A stretch of 21,776 nucleotides of DNA, taken from positions 1 to 21,776 of the forward strand of contig JAEDLR010000035.1 in assembly GCA_016295145.1 (NCBI GenBank), given 5' to 3'. Below, piece by piece: positions 7,826-15,847 of this stretch (positions are counted from its first letter, which is position 1; each line of letters begins with the position of its first letter). The notes under the pieces are model-generated. The model saw only the letters and a list, made by a program, of their open reading frames with translations, ran no database searches and had not been told where the DNA came from. Origin of the DNA: Oscillospiraceae bacterium (lineage in GTDB: Bacteria; Bacillota; Clostridia; Oscillospirales; Ruminococcaceae). Made by a program: the position numbers and the translations under genes.

Positions 7826-8518
7826 ATGGAAACGATTCTGATTTGCGACGACGAGAAAGACATTGTATCCGCGCTGCAGATATACCTGAAGGCAGAGGGC
7901 TACCGGACGCTTTGCGCATATACGGGCAGGCAGGCACTGGATATCATGCATAGAGAACCGGTACAGCTTGTGCTGATGGACATCATGATGCCCGAAATGG
8001 ACGGCATCACTGCCATGACCGAGATCCGTAGCTTCAGCAATGTGCCGGTGATACTGTTGACGGCAAAAAGTGAGGATTCCGACAAAATTCTAGGCCTGAA
8101 TGTTGGTGCAGATGATTACATCACAAAGCCGTTTTTGCCCGTGGAGGTGGTTGCAAGGGTCAAGTCTCAGTTGCGCAGATATCTGCGCCTTGGCTCCGCC
8201 GCGCCGCAAAACCCCGATCATCTGGTCGTGGGCAGCATCAGCATGGATACCAAGGGCAGAACCGTCACGCTGGACGGAGAACCGATCAACCTGACACCGA
8301 CGGAATTTGCCATTCTGGAGCTGATGATGAAAACTCCCGGCACGGTATTTGCCCCCAGAGATATTTTTCAGGCAGTGCGCAACGAAAACCCTATAGGCGC
8401 AGAAAACACCATTGCCGTACACATCCGGCACCTGCGCGAAAAGCTGGAGGTAAACCCTGCCGAGCCCCATTACATCAAGGTGGTATGGGGGCAGGGCTAT
8501 AAGCTGGAGCGTCAGTGA
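7826..8518 (+). CDS. OmpR/PhoB-family response regulator
   Basis: The protein has 230 residues. The receiver domain (1-120) has the acidic pair D8/D9, phospho-acceptor D52 (LMDIMMP), T79 and K101 (DYITKPF), so all catalytic positions are intact. The C-terminal winged helix (about 130-228) shows LTPTEFAILELMMKTPGTVF and the recognition stretch AENTIAVHIRHLREKLE, then the wing YIKVVWGQGYKLE. This type binds DNA as dimers on direct repeats with an 11-base period when phosphorylated by its kinase, encoded 38 bases downstream. GGAAGGA lies before the ATG. The closest resemblance is to VanR/PhoP-like regulators of Firmicutes, but no specific target can be assigned. Three 11-base-period repeats in front of the dockerin gene at 18246 are one possible target type, without direct evidence. 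Confidence 0.93.
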   Translation: METILICDDEKDIVSALQIYLKAEGYRTLCAYTGRQALDIMHREPVQLVLMDIMMPEMDGITAMTEIRSFSNVPVILLTAKSEDSDKILGLNVGADDYITKPFLPVEVVARVKSQLRRYLRLGSAAPQNPDHLVVGSISMDTKGRTVTLDGEPINLTPTEFAILELMMKTPGTVFAPRDIFQAVRNENPIGAENTIAVHIRHLREKLEVNPAEPHYIKVVWGQGYKLERQ

Positions 8519-8556
8519 ACGGAAAAGTTCCCCCACTCTTTGGGAAAGGAGAAGCT

Positions 8557-10971
8557 ATGAAAGCTCAGAATGCACAGTGGCGGAAATCTCTACCTGCACG
8601 TATCGTCTCCGTGGTGTTGTCGATTTTGCTGCTGTGGGCAACCATTGGCTGCCTGCTGCTGACACTCGTATGTTTGTCCCTTTCGGCATACAATCACAGC
8701 AGTGTGCCATACGATACGTTGCTGCTCTCCACCTACAATGGCACCTACTATGATGACTACAACACCATGAAGCACACACTGGAACAGTACATCGCTGTCA
8801 CGCAAAATGATTATGCCAAGGGCAAAGAGCTGTACGGCAAGCATTTTTCACATACGGCAACCAATCTGCGCTTTACAGTAGTAGATGCGGAAGGTGAGGT
8901 GGTGCTGACCAATAATACCCAGAATCTGGACGAAAGCAATGCGCTTGCAAGTGCCCATGAAACGGCGTATATCCAGGTTGATGAGAAACGCTACGAGGTC
9001 AATCGGCGTTTCGACACCATACAGGAAATCTTCAGCGCGGATCTGACGCAGTATATGCAGAAGCCTGCCGACTACCATCACTGGTATTTTGCCAACAATA
9101 TTGTGGATACCGCCTATCACAACGGCTTTGCCGCGGTCATCTATTCGGAGTTTTCAGATATGCTGTATTTTAACACTGTTGCGGAAGCAAACAGCTTTGA
9201 CTATGCGGAAGTCTACGGAAAAAGTGCCAAATGGCAGATCATTCTTCCGAACAACCACGGCAGTAGCAGTGACAGCGACGGCAATGCAGTGTTAGAGGTA
9301 CAGGTCAGTTATAACAATCGCGACGACAACGACTATGAACACATCTCACTGGAAAACTACTACGCTTATCTGGAGTCTGGTTACTGTGTGGAGCTTGCTG
9401 ACGCCGAGCTTGCCCAAGCGCTCGCAAACGGTTTGGAAATTACCATCGTAGGCCAGGCGGTACAGTATGAGGAATACGACCTGTATCTGTATCTGCCGCA
9501 GGAAATGACCGTAGACGATGCCTTTGCCTCAAATATCCAGCTTGCCGAAATGCTGTTTTCCTACCGGTATATCCTCCTTGGCGGTATCTTCATCTGCGGT
9601 CTGTTGACCATTGCTTCTATGACGGGTATGTGCAAGGTAGCAGGCTATGTTCACGATCAGGATGAACCCGTCTGCGGATGGATGCATCGCATCCCCTATG
9701 AACTGCTCGCCGCAGTCACAGTGGGCATCCTCTTGATTGCTATCGATGCTATCGATCAACTCTATTATTTCAGCTTTTCATGGAAAGGCATTGGCATATA
9801 CATCGGCGGTATTCTGCTTTCCCTGTGTGCAGGCGCGATCTATCTGCTGTACACCACGGCAGTACGCGCGAAAACCAAACGCTTCTGGGAAAGCTTTGTG
9901 ACGGTGCGTTTTCTGCGGTTCCTGTACCGTCTGTGCCAGAATCGGGTTGCAGTCTGCATTCTGCTGACCGTCGGCGCGGGATTGCTGTTTTACATCAATG
10001 CGCTGGCTGTAACACACGTGGAGCTGCTTTTCATGTTGATGGTACTGGCACTGGATTTCAGCGTGCTGCTGGGGCTTGCATACTGCATTTACGCCTATGA
10101 AATGCTGCGTATCTATACAAAGCGTATGGAACAAGGCGATTTTACCATGCCAAAACCGCCGATTCCGCTGGTGGGCGTTTTCAAAAAGCACGCCGATTCT
10201 CTGACAAAGGTAAACGAAGGCATTGCCATATCGGTTGCTGAGCAGACCAAGGCAGAACGAATGCGCACGGCACTCATCACCAATGTTTCCCATGATCTCA
10301 AAACACCGCTGACCTCGATCGTCAATTATGTGGATCTGATGAAGCGCGAACCGATCGAGAATCCGACGGTTGCAGAATATCTTGATGTGCTGGAACGGCA
10401 ATCAGCACGGTTGAAAAAGCTCACCGAAGATCTGGTGGAAGCCTCCAAAGCGTCTACAGGCAATATCACGGTGGAGCTGCAGCCAACCAGTATACAGGTT
10501 CTGGCAGAGCAGATGATCGCCGAGTTCGAATCGCGGTTCAGCACAAAGCAGCTGCAGATCATTACCAATATGCCAGAGGAAGAATTGTTCGTTGCTGCCG
10601 ACAGTCAGCTCATCTGGCGCGTGTTTGATAATTTGCTGGGGAATATCAGCAAGTATGCCATGCCGAATACCCGTGTGTATCTGGATGTGACAAAGGGCAC
10701 AGATAATGTTTGCATAACACTGCGGAATATTTCCCAGGCAGTGCTGCATATCTCCCCTGATGAACTGACGGAGCGTTTTGTGCGCGGGGATGCTTCCCGT
10801 AATACCGAGGGCAGCGGTCTGGGGCTTTCCATTGCAAAGGATCTGGTACGCATACAGCACGGCGAATTGCAGCTGCAGATCGACGGTGATTTGTTCAAGG
10901 CAATGGTCACGCTGCCGGTCACTGCTGCGCCCACCCGCGATCATCTCTCGCCAATGGATGCGCAGATATGA
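8557..10971 (+). CDS. Multi-pass membrane sensor histidine kinase
   Basis: The protein has 804 residues. The ATG at 8557 is preferred over upstream GTG at 8515 because AAAGGAG (8545-8551) precedes it. Layout: one membrane segment (about 14-43), an extracytoplasmic domain of about 290 residues rich in Tyr, Asp and Asn, then five further membrane segments (about 337-357, 378-402, 408-436, 462-483, 488-513), a HAMP-like or coiled linker, and the kinase core. H579 in NVSHDLKTPLTSI is the phospho-acceptor. The ATPase domain has an N box (NLLGNISKYA), an F-box (ERFVRGD) and a G2 box (GSGLGLSIAKDL); the usual DxGxG G1 box is replaced by a short ISQAVLHISPDEL stretch. It should phosphorylate the regulator encoded just upstream. 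The sensed signal is unknown; the large outer domain suggests an envelope or extracellular cue. Confidence 0.9.
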   Translation: MKAQNAQWRKSLPARIVSVVLSILLLWATIGCLLLTLVCLSLSAYNHSSVPYDTLLLSTYNGTYYDDYNTMKHTLEQYIAVTQNDYAKGKELYGKHFSHTATNLRFTVVDAEGEVVLTNNTQNLDESNALASAHETAYIQVDEKRYEVNRRFDTIQEIFSADLTQYMQKPADYHHWYFANNIVDTAYHNGFAAVIYSEFSDMLYFNTVAEANSFDYAEVYGKSAKWQIILPNNHGSSSDSDGNAVLEVQVSYNNRDDNDYEHISLENYYAYLESGYCVELADAELAQALANGLEITIVGQAVQYEEYDLYLYLPQEMTVDDAFASNIQLAEMLFSYRYILLGGIFICGLLTIASMTGMCKVAGYVHDQDEPVCGWMHRIPYELLAAVTVGILLIAIDAIDQLYYFSFSWKGIGIYIGGILLSLCAGAIYLLYTTAVRAKTKRFWESFVTVRFLRFLYRLCQNRVAVCILLTVGAGLLFYINALAVTHVELLFMLMVLALDFSVLLGLAYCIYAYEMLRIYTKRMEQGDFTMPKPPIPLVGVFKKHADSLTKVNEGIAISVAEQTKAERMRTALITNVSHDLKTPLTSIVNYVDLMKREPIENPTVAEYLDVLERQSARLKKLTEDLVEASKASTGNITVELQPTSIQVLAEQMIAEFESRFSTKQLQIITNMPEEELFVAADSQLIWRVFDNLLGNISKYAMPNTRVYLDVTKGTDNVCITLRNISQAVLHISPDELTERFVRGDASRNTEGSGLGLSIAKDLVRIQHGELQLQIDGDLFKAMVTLPVTAAPTRDHLSPMDAQI

Positions 10972-11001
10972 GTATTTTTTGCAATCAATGTGATAGTCGC
11001 C

Positions 11002-11038
11002 AAAACGGTCAAGCCCATAAAAAGCTTGACCGTTTTTT
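11002..11038 (+). terminator. Terminator of the two-component operon
   Basis: A perfect 13-base stem (11002-11014 with 11024-11036) with a 9-base loop runs into TTTTTT. It starts 31 bases after the kinase stop codon. Confidence 0.93.
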
Positions 11039-11053
11039 GCTATTTTTGCAACC

Positions 11054-11115
11054 AAAAAAGAGCAAAACAGCGTATCATCTCCAAGGGTGGGTAAGAAAAC
11101 GATACGCCATTTTGC
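11054..11115 (-). ncRNA. Minus-strand hairpin with U tail, possible RNA 3' end
   Basis: On the minus strand GCAAAATGGCGTATC (11115-11101) pairs with GATACGCTGTTTTGC (11076-11062) over 15 positions. Two of these are tandem G-U pairs, and the 24-base loop is followed by TCTTTTTT. On the plus strand the same two positions would be A-C mismatches, so the minus strand is the likely transcribed one. It may be the terminator of a small RNA or an aptamer-like element; no family is recognised. It lies in the 381-base gap (10972-11352), which contains no credible protein gene. Confidence 0.5.
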
Positions 11116-11134
11116 ATACAAAAGGATGTAGGAG

Positions 11135-11160
11135 AAAAAGACACGGGGGAGTGTCTTTTT
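11135..11160. terminator. Bidirectional terminator hairpin
   Basis: AAAAAGACAC (11135-11144) pairs with GTGTCTTTTT (11151-11160) around GGGGGA. Both strands end in a T run, so it can stop transcription from either side. On the minus strand it would end the candidate RNA at 11262. Confidence 0.75.
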
Positions 11161-11263
11161 TCAGCGGGGAAAACAGAAAGGAAAAAGTACTTGCTCACTT
11201 TGGCTGTATCACAAGGAAGCGTTTTTTTGCAACCGATACCTAACGACTGCACGCTCCCTTGCG
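11135..11263 (-). ncRNA. Candidate structured small RNA, minus strand
   Basis: On the minus strand CGCAAGGGAGCG (11263-11252) pairs with CGCTTCCTTGTG (11221-11210) over 12 positions. Stacked directly on it, TGCAGTCG (11251-11244) pairs with CGGTTGCA (11235-11228) over 8 positions. There is an 8-base loop (UUAGGUAU in RNA) and a bulge of six A. Four pairs are G-U, and each would be an A-C mismatch on the plus strand. A TATACT -10 element ends 6 bases upstream, and the hairpin at 11135-11160 supplies a terminator, giving a transcript of about 130 bases. It does not match any RNA family I recognise (not SRP RNA, tmRNA, RNase P or T-box). It could instead be part of the miaB 3' untranslated region. 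Confidence 0.5.
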
Positions 11264-11268
11264 TTACA

Positions 11269-11274
11269 AGTATA
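11269..11274 (-). promoter_or_regulatory. Possible -10 element of the candidate small RNA
   Basis: TATACT on the minus strand lies just before the base of the paired structure; TAGAAT overlaps it one step upstream. There is no good -35, so the promoter is uncertain. Confidence 0.35.
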
Positions 11275-11352
11275 TTCTACCCCTGCCCTGTGAGTAATGG
11301 GTGAAATCCTGTTGAAAATCCCCCGAAAGCACCGTGAACAGTCGCTGAAATG

Positions 11353-12741
11353 CTACAGAATGGTTCCGCCCAGTGCCCAGTTTTTCACCGCCGTGATCTT
11401 CACCTGCACCATCGTGCCCACCAGCGATGGGTCGCCGTCGCATTCCACATTCATGGCATGACGGTTTTTGCCTACCAGCTTCTGTGTTTCCGCATTGTAT
11501 TTCTCGATCAGCACCGTGCAGACCGCGCCCAGGAACCGCTTGTTATACGCCTCAGAAATCTCCCGCTGTTCGGTCAGCAAACGCTGCATACGCTCTGCAA
11601 TGGCATCCGGCGATGTGCACTGTGCATAGGTTGCAGCCTTGGTACCCGGCCGCGGACTGTATATGAACGTATAGAGGTTATCATATTTTACATGGCGGAT
11701 GAGTGCGAGGGTCTGTTCAAAATCAGCATCCGTTTCGGTAGGGAATCCCACAATACAATCACTGGAAAATGAAAAATCAGGGGATTTCTTCCGTGTATCG
11801 TCCACGAGTTGCAAGTATTGTGCAGCCGTGTAGCGGCGATTCATCGCCTGCAACACCGCATCACTGCCGCTTTGCACGGGCAGATGCAGATGATGCTCGA
11901 TGTGCTTGGATTGCAGCATCACATCAATCAGCTCGGAAGTGGCGTCTTTGGGATGTGAGCTCATAAATCGGATAAAATATTCGCCCTCAATGGCATCAAT
12001 CTGCCGCAATAGTTCGGGAAAAGGCATGGGCTGCTGCAGATCTTTACCATAGGAGTTCACATTCTGCCCCAGCAGCAGGATCTCCTTGTAACCTGCATCC
12101 ACAAGCTGCTGCACCTCGGAAATAATTGCTTCGGGTTGGCGGCTTCGTTCCCTGCCGCGCACATAGGGAACAATGCAATATGTGCAGAAATTATTACAGC
12201 CGTACATCACGGGAACACTTGCCATAAAGCCGCTTTCACGCACAGTGGGCAAGGCTTCATCGGGGGTGCCTGTGAGCTCGGTGACGGTCAGGCGCTTTTC
12301 TCCTGCATAAATGCGCAGCAACGCCTCTGCAAGATGCTCCATCGCGCCTGCACCAAGGATCAGGCGCACAAAGGGATAAGATTTCTGTATCTGCGCGCGC
12401 ACCTCCTCCTCCTCTGCCATACAGCCGCACAGCCCGATGATCAGGTCGCGGTTGCGCTCATACAGAGGCTTGAGTGTACCCAGTCTGCCCAGCACACGGG
12501 ATTCCGCATGAGCGCGCACGGCGCAGGTATTGAACAAAATCACATCGGCATCTTCAGGGGTATCCGTCAGGGTGTAGCCAAGGTCAGCAAGGATACCCTT
12601 GTATTTTTCGCCGTCACAGAAATTGAGTTGGCAGCCAAAACTTTGCACAAAGGCTTTGGGCGTATGCGTAAAACCGGAAAGGACCGTGTGCATTTTCTGC
12701 CAGACGGCAAGCTGTTCGTTTTGTGTTTTTTCTATTGCCAT
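11353..12741 (-). CDS. miaB: tRNA-2-methylthio-N6-dimethylallyladenosine synthase MiaB
   Basis: The protein has 462 residues. MiaB adds a methylthio group to i6A37 of tRNAs reading UNN codons, using two [4Fe-4S] clusters and S-adenosylmethionine. The N-terminal UPF0004 domain carries three cluster cysteines (SFGCQLN with C37, FNTCAVR, GLCGCMAE). The radical SAM core has CxxxCxxC in YGCNNFCTYCIVPYVRGRERSR, and a TRAM domain closes the protein (about 395-462). GQNVNSYG and LHLPVQSGSD are MiaB hallmarks. The ATG at 12741 is used; the frame stays open upstream, and a TTG at 12747 lies at better spacing from AGAGGAAG, so the true start could be two codons earlier. The promoter lies in the divergent region shared with the foldase-like gene. 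No clear terminator directly follows the stop. Confidence 0.95.
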   Translation of the reverse strand: MAIEKTQNEQLAVWQKMHTVLSGFTHTPKAFVQSFGCQLNFCDGEKYKGILADLGYTLTDTPEDADVILFNTCAVRAHAESRVLGRLGTLKPLYERNRDLIIGLCGCMAEEEEVRAQIQKSYPFVRLILGAGAMEHLAEALLRIYAGEKRLTVTELTGTPDEALPTVRESGFMASVPVMYGCNNFCTYCIVPYVRGRERSRQPEAIISEVQQLVDAGYKEILLLGQNVNSYGKDLQQPMPFPELLRQIDAIEGEYFIRFMSSHPKDATSELIDVMLQSKHIEHHLHLPVQSGSDAVLQAMNRRYTAAQYLQLVDDTRKKSPDFSFSSDCIVGFPTETDADFEQTLALIRHVKYDNLYTFIYSPRPGTKAATYAQCTSPDAIAERMQRLLTEQREISEAYNKRFLGAVCTVLIEKYNAETQKLVGKNRHAMNVECDGDPSLVGTMVQVKITAVKNWALGGTIL

Positions 12742-12783
12742 AATCAAGGGGCACTTCCTCTCATACCAGATGATATCCCTCTC

Positions 12784-12812
12784 AGTATAGCATATTTTGC
12801 GGCAATTGGCAA
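12784..12812 (-). promoter_or_regulatory. Promoter of miaB
   Basis: On the minus strand: TTGCCA (12812-12807), a 17-base spacer ending in TGC, TATACT (12789-12784), an extended -10 promoter. Confidence 0.75.
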
Positions 12813-12893
12813 CCGTATTTTGATATCTCCCAGCCGCACTGCAACAAAAAGCAAGCGGGTTCCTTGAAAATCTGATGAAAATCAAAAAAACAC

Positions 12894-12922
12894 TGGACTT
12901 TTTCAAAAAAATCATGTATAAT
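12894..12922 (+). promoter_or_regulatory. Promoter of the foldase-like gene
   Basis: TGGACT (12894-12899), a 17-base A/T-rich spacer, TATAAT (12917-12922). It lies 43 bases upstream of the ATG. Confidence 0.7.
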
Positions 12923-12965
12923 GAAGTGTAACTGATTATTTTGCACAAGGAGGCAACCGATTCCC

Positions 12966-14435
12966 ATGAAACTCTGGAAACGCATTTCCGCCGCAGTCAC
13001 CACACTTTGCATGATGTTTACTTGCTTTGCCTGTGGCGAGGATACCGGCATCGCATTGACCGTGGATGGCTTTGATGTCCGTGCAGGTATCTACCTTTAT
13101 TATGTGGTCAACGCCTATAACGACGCCATCTCTGTGGCAACTGAAAACGGCGAATCCTTTACGGATTGCAAAACCACCAAGGACATCAAGAAGATTCTGA
13201 AGCATACCACTATTGATGATATCTCCGCCGAGGAGTGGATCCAGAACAAGGCAACCGAATCCTGCATTGAGTATGTAGCGATTCAACGCGAGTTTGAACG
13301 CCTGGAACTGGAACTTTCCGGCGAGGACATCGCAGAGGTGGATGCAAGCCTAGCAGGTACCCTCACTTTCTTTGCTGAGTTCTTCGAGGACAGCGGCATC
13401 AGCGAGCAGTCTGCAAAGGATATCCTCACCTCCCAGAAGAAGCTGGAGCTGATCTGGCAGACATATTACGGCGAGGACGGCTCTATGGGCATCCAGGAGG
13501 ACACCCTTTACGACTACTATGCCGAGAATTACCTGCGTTACAAGTATATCTCCATGCCCCTCAAAGACGGCAAGGGTAATCTGCTGAAGGCAGACGGCAA
13601 AGCGGAAATTGAGAAAATGGCAGAGGATTATCTGGCACGCCTGGAGAAGAAATCCGATACCGAAGCCGACCTGATGAAGGAATTCGATTATCTCATTGAC
13701 GAGCATGAGGCGTATGTGACTTCGCTTTCCAAGGCAGCGGTTACGACCACCGACGCAAACGGTTCTACCGTAACAACAGAGACCACCGCAAAGCTCACCA
13801 CCACCGAGAAAACGACCACTGCCGCAGAAACCACCACCGAATCTACGGAAACCACAGTGACAGGCGAAACTACAACAACCGCCGCAACGACAACCACTAC
13901 CACCACAACCACTACTGCGGAAACGACCGATACCACCGGTACCGGCACATCCGCCACGACAACTACCACCACGACCAATGCGTTGGGCTATGATGTGGAC
14001 GAGGAAGTGATTGTGGCTGTCAGCACCACTGCCACCGAGAATGAGAAACCCGAAGGTGCAGAAACCACAACCACCACTGCTCCCAAGTATACCCCTTGCC
14101 AGAAGGTCTATGAGTGGGTGGTGGATGAGGATACCCACTACAACGAGCCGACGCTCATCAAAGATGACGAGTGCTACTATATCGTCATGAAGATGGATAT
14201 TAAGGATCGTATGACCGAGAATGATCTGTGGACCGACAATGCAAAGGAGTCTGTCCGTTCTACCCTCTACTACAAGGAATTCGAGACGATGATGGACGAG
14301 GATGTCTACAGCAAGTTCACCGAACAGCGCAACGAAAAGGCATACAAGCGTTATAAGGTGCTGGATGTGGATGTTGTCGAATATCAGGCAGCATTGATGG
14401 AAAGCTACTACAGCTACTACTACGGCCGCAGCTAA
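12966..14435 (+). CDS. Foldase-like (SurA/PrsA-type) exported protein with Thr-rich insert
   Basis: The protein has 489 residues. AAGGAGG precedes the ATG. The N-terminus (MKLWKRISAAVTTLCMMFTCFACG) is a signal peptide with a lipobox-like end; CFAC fits the lipobox only loosely, so lipidation at C23 is uncertain. The next part (ALTVDGFDVRAGIYLYYVVNAYNDA) resembles the N-terminal helical region of clostridial PrsA/SurA foldases, followed by charged helices to about residue 257. Residues 258-376 are an insert made largely of Thr with Ala, Glu and Ser. The C-terminal part (TPCQKVYEWVVDEDTHYNEPTLIKDDECYYIVMKM) returns to foldase-like sequence. A typical parvulin PPIase domain is not recognisable, so chaperone or foldase activity is inferred from the architecture only. 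It is likely anchored outside the membrane and assists folding of exported proteins. A terminator follows. Confidence 0.6.
   Translation: MKLWKRISAAVTTLCMMFTCFACGEDTGIALTVDGFDVRAGIYLYYVVNAYNDAISVATENGESFTDCKTTKDIKKILKHTTIDDISAEEWIQNKATESCIEYVAIQREFERLELELSGEDIAEVDASLAGTLTFFAEFFEDSGISEQSAKDILTSQKKLELIWQTYYGEDGSMGIQEDTLYDYYAENYLRYKYISMPLKDGKGNLLKADGKAEIEKMAEDYLARLEKKSDTEADLMKEFDYLIDEHEAYVTSLSKAAVTTTDANGSTVTTETTAKLTTTEKTTTAAETTTESTETTVTGETTTTAATTTTTTTTTTAETTDTTGTGTSATTTTTTTNALGYDVDEEVIVAVSTTATENEKPEGAETTTTTAPKYTPCQKVYEWVVDEDTHYNEPTLIKDDECYYIVMKMDIKDRMTENDLWTDNAKESVRSTLYYKEFETMMDEDVYSKFTEQRNEKAYKRYKVLDVDVVEYQAALMESYYSYYYGRS
13738..14091 (+). repeat. Threonine-rich low-complexity coding tract
   Basis: ACN codons dominate this stretch, which encodes clusters such as TTTAAETTTE and a run of ten Thr. 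It is a flexible, probably glycosylated linker placed inside the foldase-like protein. Confidence 0.85.
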
Positions 14436-14451
14436 ACAACTGCAACAGCAA

Positions 14452-14487
14452 GGGGCAATGAGAACAAGTTTTCATTGCCTCTTTTTT
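14452..14487 (+). terminator. Terminator of the foldase-like gene
   Basis: GGCAATGA (14454-14461) pairs with TCATTGCC (14472-14479), extended by one G-U and one G-C pair at the base. A TTTTTT run follows (14482-14487). Confidence 0.88.
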
Positions 14488-14507
14488 ATCAGAAAGGATG
14501 CATGAAG

Positions 14508-15167
14508 ATGAACGAATTCGTACAGGCACATTTGTATCAGAAACTGGAGCGTGTATCGGATGCGCTTTGCATGAACCGCATGGATGCACACTGGGTCAAA
14601 ACCAAGGAGGAAGCACTTGCAATGGTAAGATCCATGCTGCCCAAGGGCGCAGTGGTGGCAAGTGGCGGCTCGGAAACATTGAAAGAATGCGGCATCATGG
14701 AGCTGCTCCGCAGTGGAGATTATCAGTATCTGGACAGAGAACAATGTACCCCTGAGGAAATCGGTGACCTTTACCGCAAGGTGTTTTCCGCCGATGTATT
14801 CCTTTGCAGCAGCAATGCCATCATTGAAAACGGCGCACTGTATAATGTAGACGGCAATGCTAACCGTGTGGCAGCCCTGACCTTTGGCCCTAAGTCCGTG
14901 ATTGTGGTTGCAGGCGCAAACAAGATCGTGCCTACGCTGGCAGCCGCCATAGAACGCGTCAAGCGTGTAGCCGCCCCTGTGAATACCATGCGCCTTTCGC
15001 AGGAAACACCCTGTGCAAGATGCGGCGTCTGCGCAGGCATCAACGGGGAAATGCACGAAGGCTGTCACAGCGAGCAGCGCATCTGCTGCAGCTATGTGGT
15101 AAACGCTTGGCAGAGAATCCCCAACCGCATCAAAGTGATTCTGGTTGCCGAAGATCTGGGCTATTAA
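14508..15167 (+). CDS. LUD-domain protein (lactate utilisation/LutC-YkgG family)
   Basis: The protein has 219 residues. The ATG at 14508 is chosen because AAAGGA (14493-14498) lies 9 bases before it; another ATG two codons upstream is only 3 bases away. The fold signature includes GAVVASGGSETLKECGIMELL (about 47-67), SSNAIIENGALYNVDG (101-116) and GPKSVIVVAGANKIV (127-141). This is the LUD/DUF162 family, which includes LutC. The C-terminal part has cysteines C169, C172, C175, C186, C193 and C194, suggesting a metal or iron-sulfur site found in the stand-alone clostridial version of the family. No lutA or lutB lies nearby, so a role in lactate oxidation is not supported. Its stop overlaps a possible ATG of the next gene, so it is co-transcribed with the phosphopantetheinyl transferase. 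Confidence 0.85.
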   Translation: MNEFVQAHLYQKLERVSDALCMNRMDAHWVKTKEEALAMVRSMLPKGAVVASGGSETLKECGIMELLRSGDYQYLDREQCTPEEIGDLYRKVFSADVFLCSSNAIIENGALYNVDGNANRVAALTFGPKSVIVVAGANKIVPTLAAAIERVKRVAAPVNTMRLSQETPCARCGVCAGINGEMHEGCHSEQRICCSYVVNAWQRIPNRIKVILVAEDLGY

Positions 15168-15195
15168 TGCAGCGGATCTGTACCTTTACCGGCGC

Positions 15196-15201
15196 AGGAG
15201 G
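15196..15201 (+). promoter_or_regulatory. Ribosome binding site deciding the transferase start
   Basis: AGGAGG lies 7 bases before the ATG at 15209. The alternative ATG at 15167, which overlaps the LUD stop codon, has no such site. Confidence 0.75.
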
Positions 15202-15208
15202 CAAGCAA

Positions 15209-15847
15209 ATGCTGCGCCTGTATGCCCTCCCGCTGGATGAGGATATCCCAAAGGGGCAGAAAAACCGCCTCTCACATCTGGCGGCTGTGGATTTGCTTTC
15301 CACTGCACTTGCCGCCGACTGGCATCTGCCCCATTGCCGTATGCTGCGGGATGAACAGGGAAAGCCCTATCTTGCCGATGTGCCCCTGTTTGTGAATATC
15401 TCCCACTGCAGAGGACTAGCCATCTGCGCGGTTGCAACCCTGCCGGTGGGCGTGGATTGCGAATCCCCCCGTGTGGTAAAGGAAACCACTGTCACAAGGA
15501 TATGCAGCGGCGCAGAACAGGCTTTTCTGGCGGCATCTGTTCACAAGCCCTATGATTTTTCCCGTTTGTGGACTTTGAAAGAAGCCTACGGTAAGTGCAT
15601 CGGCGCAGGGATTCGTCTGCCACTGGCAGAGATCGCCTTTACGATCCACGGTGATACGATCGCTTTTTGCCATCCCCAAGGGGATGCCTATACCTTCTTG
15701 CAGCTTCTGCTGCCGGATGCGCATATTGCGGCAATTTGTATCCCCAAAAGCAATGCGGTACAGCAGATACAGTACCATCTGCCGCAACTGCGTGTATGCG
15801 AATCCCAATATCTTCCGAAAGGAGCATTTTGCCATGTTACAGATTGA
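15209..15847 (+). CDS. Sfp-type 4'-phosphopantetheinyl transferase
   Basis: The protein has 212 residues. It transfers phosphopantetheine from CoA to a serine of carrier proteins. Visible motifs: FVNISHCRGL (61-70, the 'NISH' motif), VGVDCESPR with magnesium ligands D83 and E85, and WTLKEAYGKCIG (121-132) with the catalytic W-x-x-KEA-x-x-K pattern (K124, E125, K129). Length and layout fit the Sfp group used for peptide or polyketide carriers, though in genomes lacking a separate AcpS such proteins also serve the fatty acid carrier. The end overlaps the following SDR gene by 14 bases, which implies translational coupling. No peptide or polyketide synthase is seen in the window. Confidence 0.92.
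   Translation: MLRLYALPLDEDIPKGQKNRLSHLAAVDLLSTALAADWHLPHCRMLRDEQGKPYLADVPLFVNISHCRGLAICAVATLPVGVDCESPRVVKETTVTRICSGAEQAFLAASVHKPYDFSRLWTLKEAYGKCIGAGIRLPLAEIAFTIHGDTIAFCHPQGDAYTFLQLLLPDAHIAAICIPKSNAVQQIQYHLPQLRVCESQYLPKGAFCHVTD

Noticed and set aside
11084..11095. AGGGTGGGTAAG, similar to the T-box AGGGTGGNACCGCG sequence
   Set aside because: The match stops after seven bases, there is no T-box stem I region, and no synthetase or amino acid gene follows.
10968..11252. Short open frames on both strands in the gap after the kinase gene
   Set aside because: They cross terminators and the RNA structures, have no binding sites and have low-complexity Lys/Phe-rich products.
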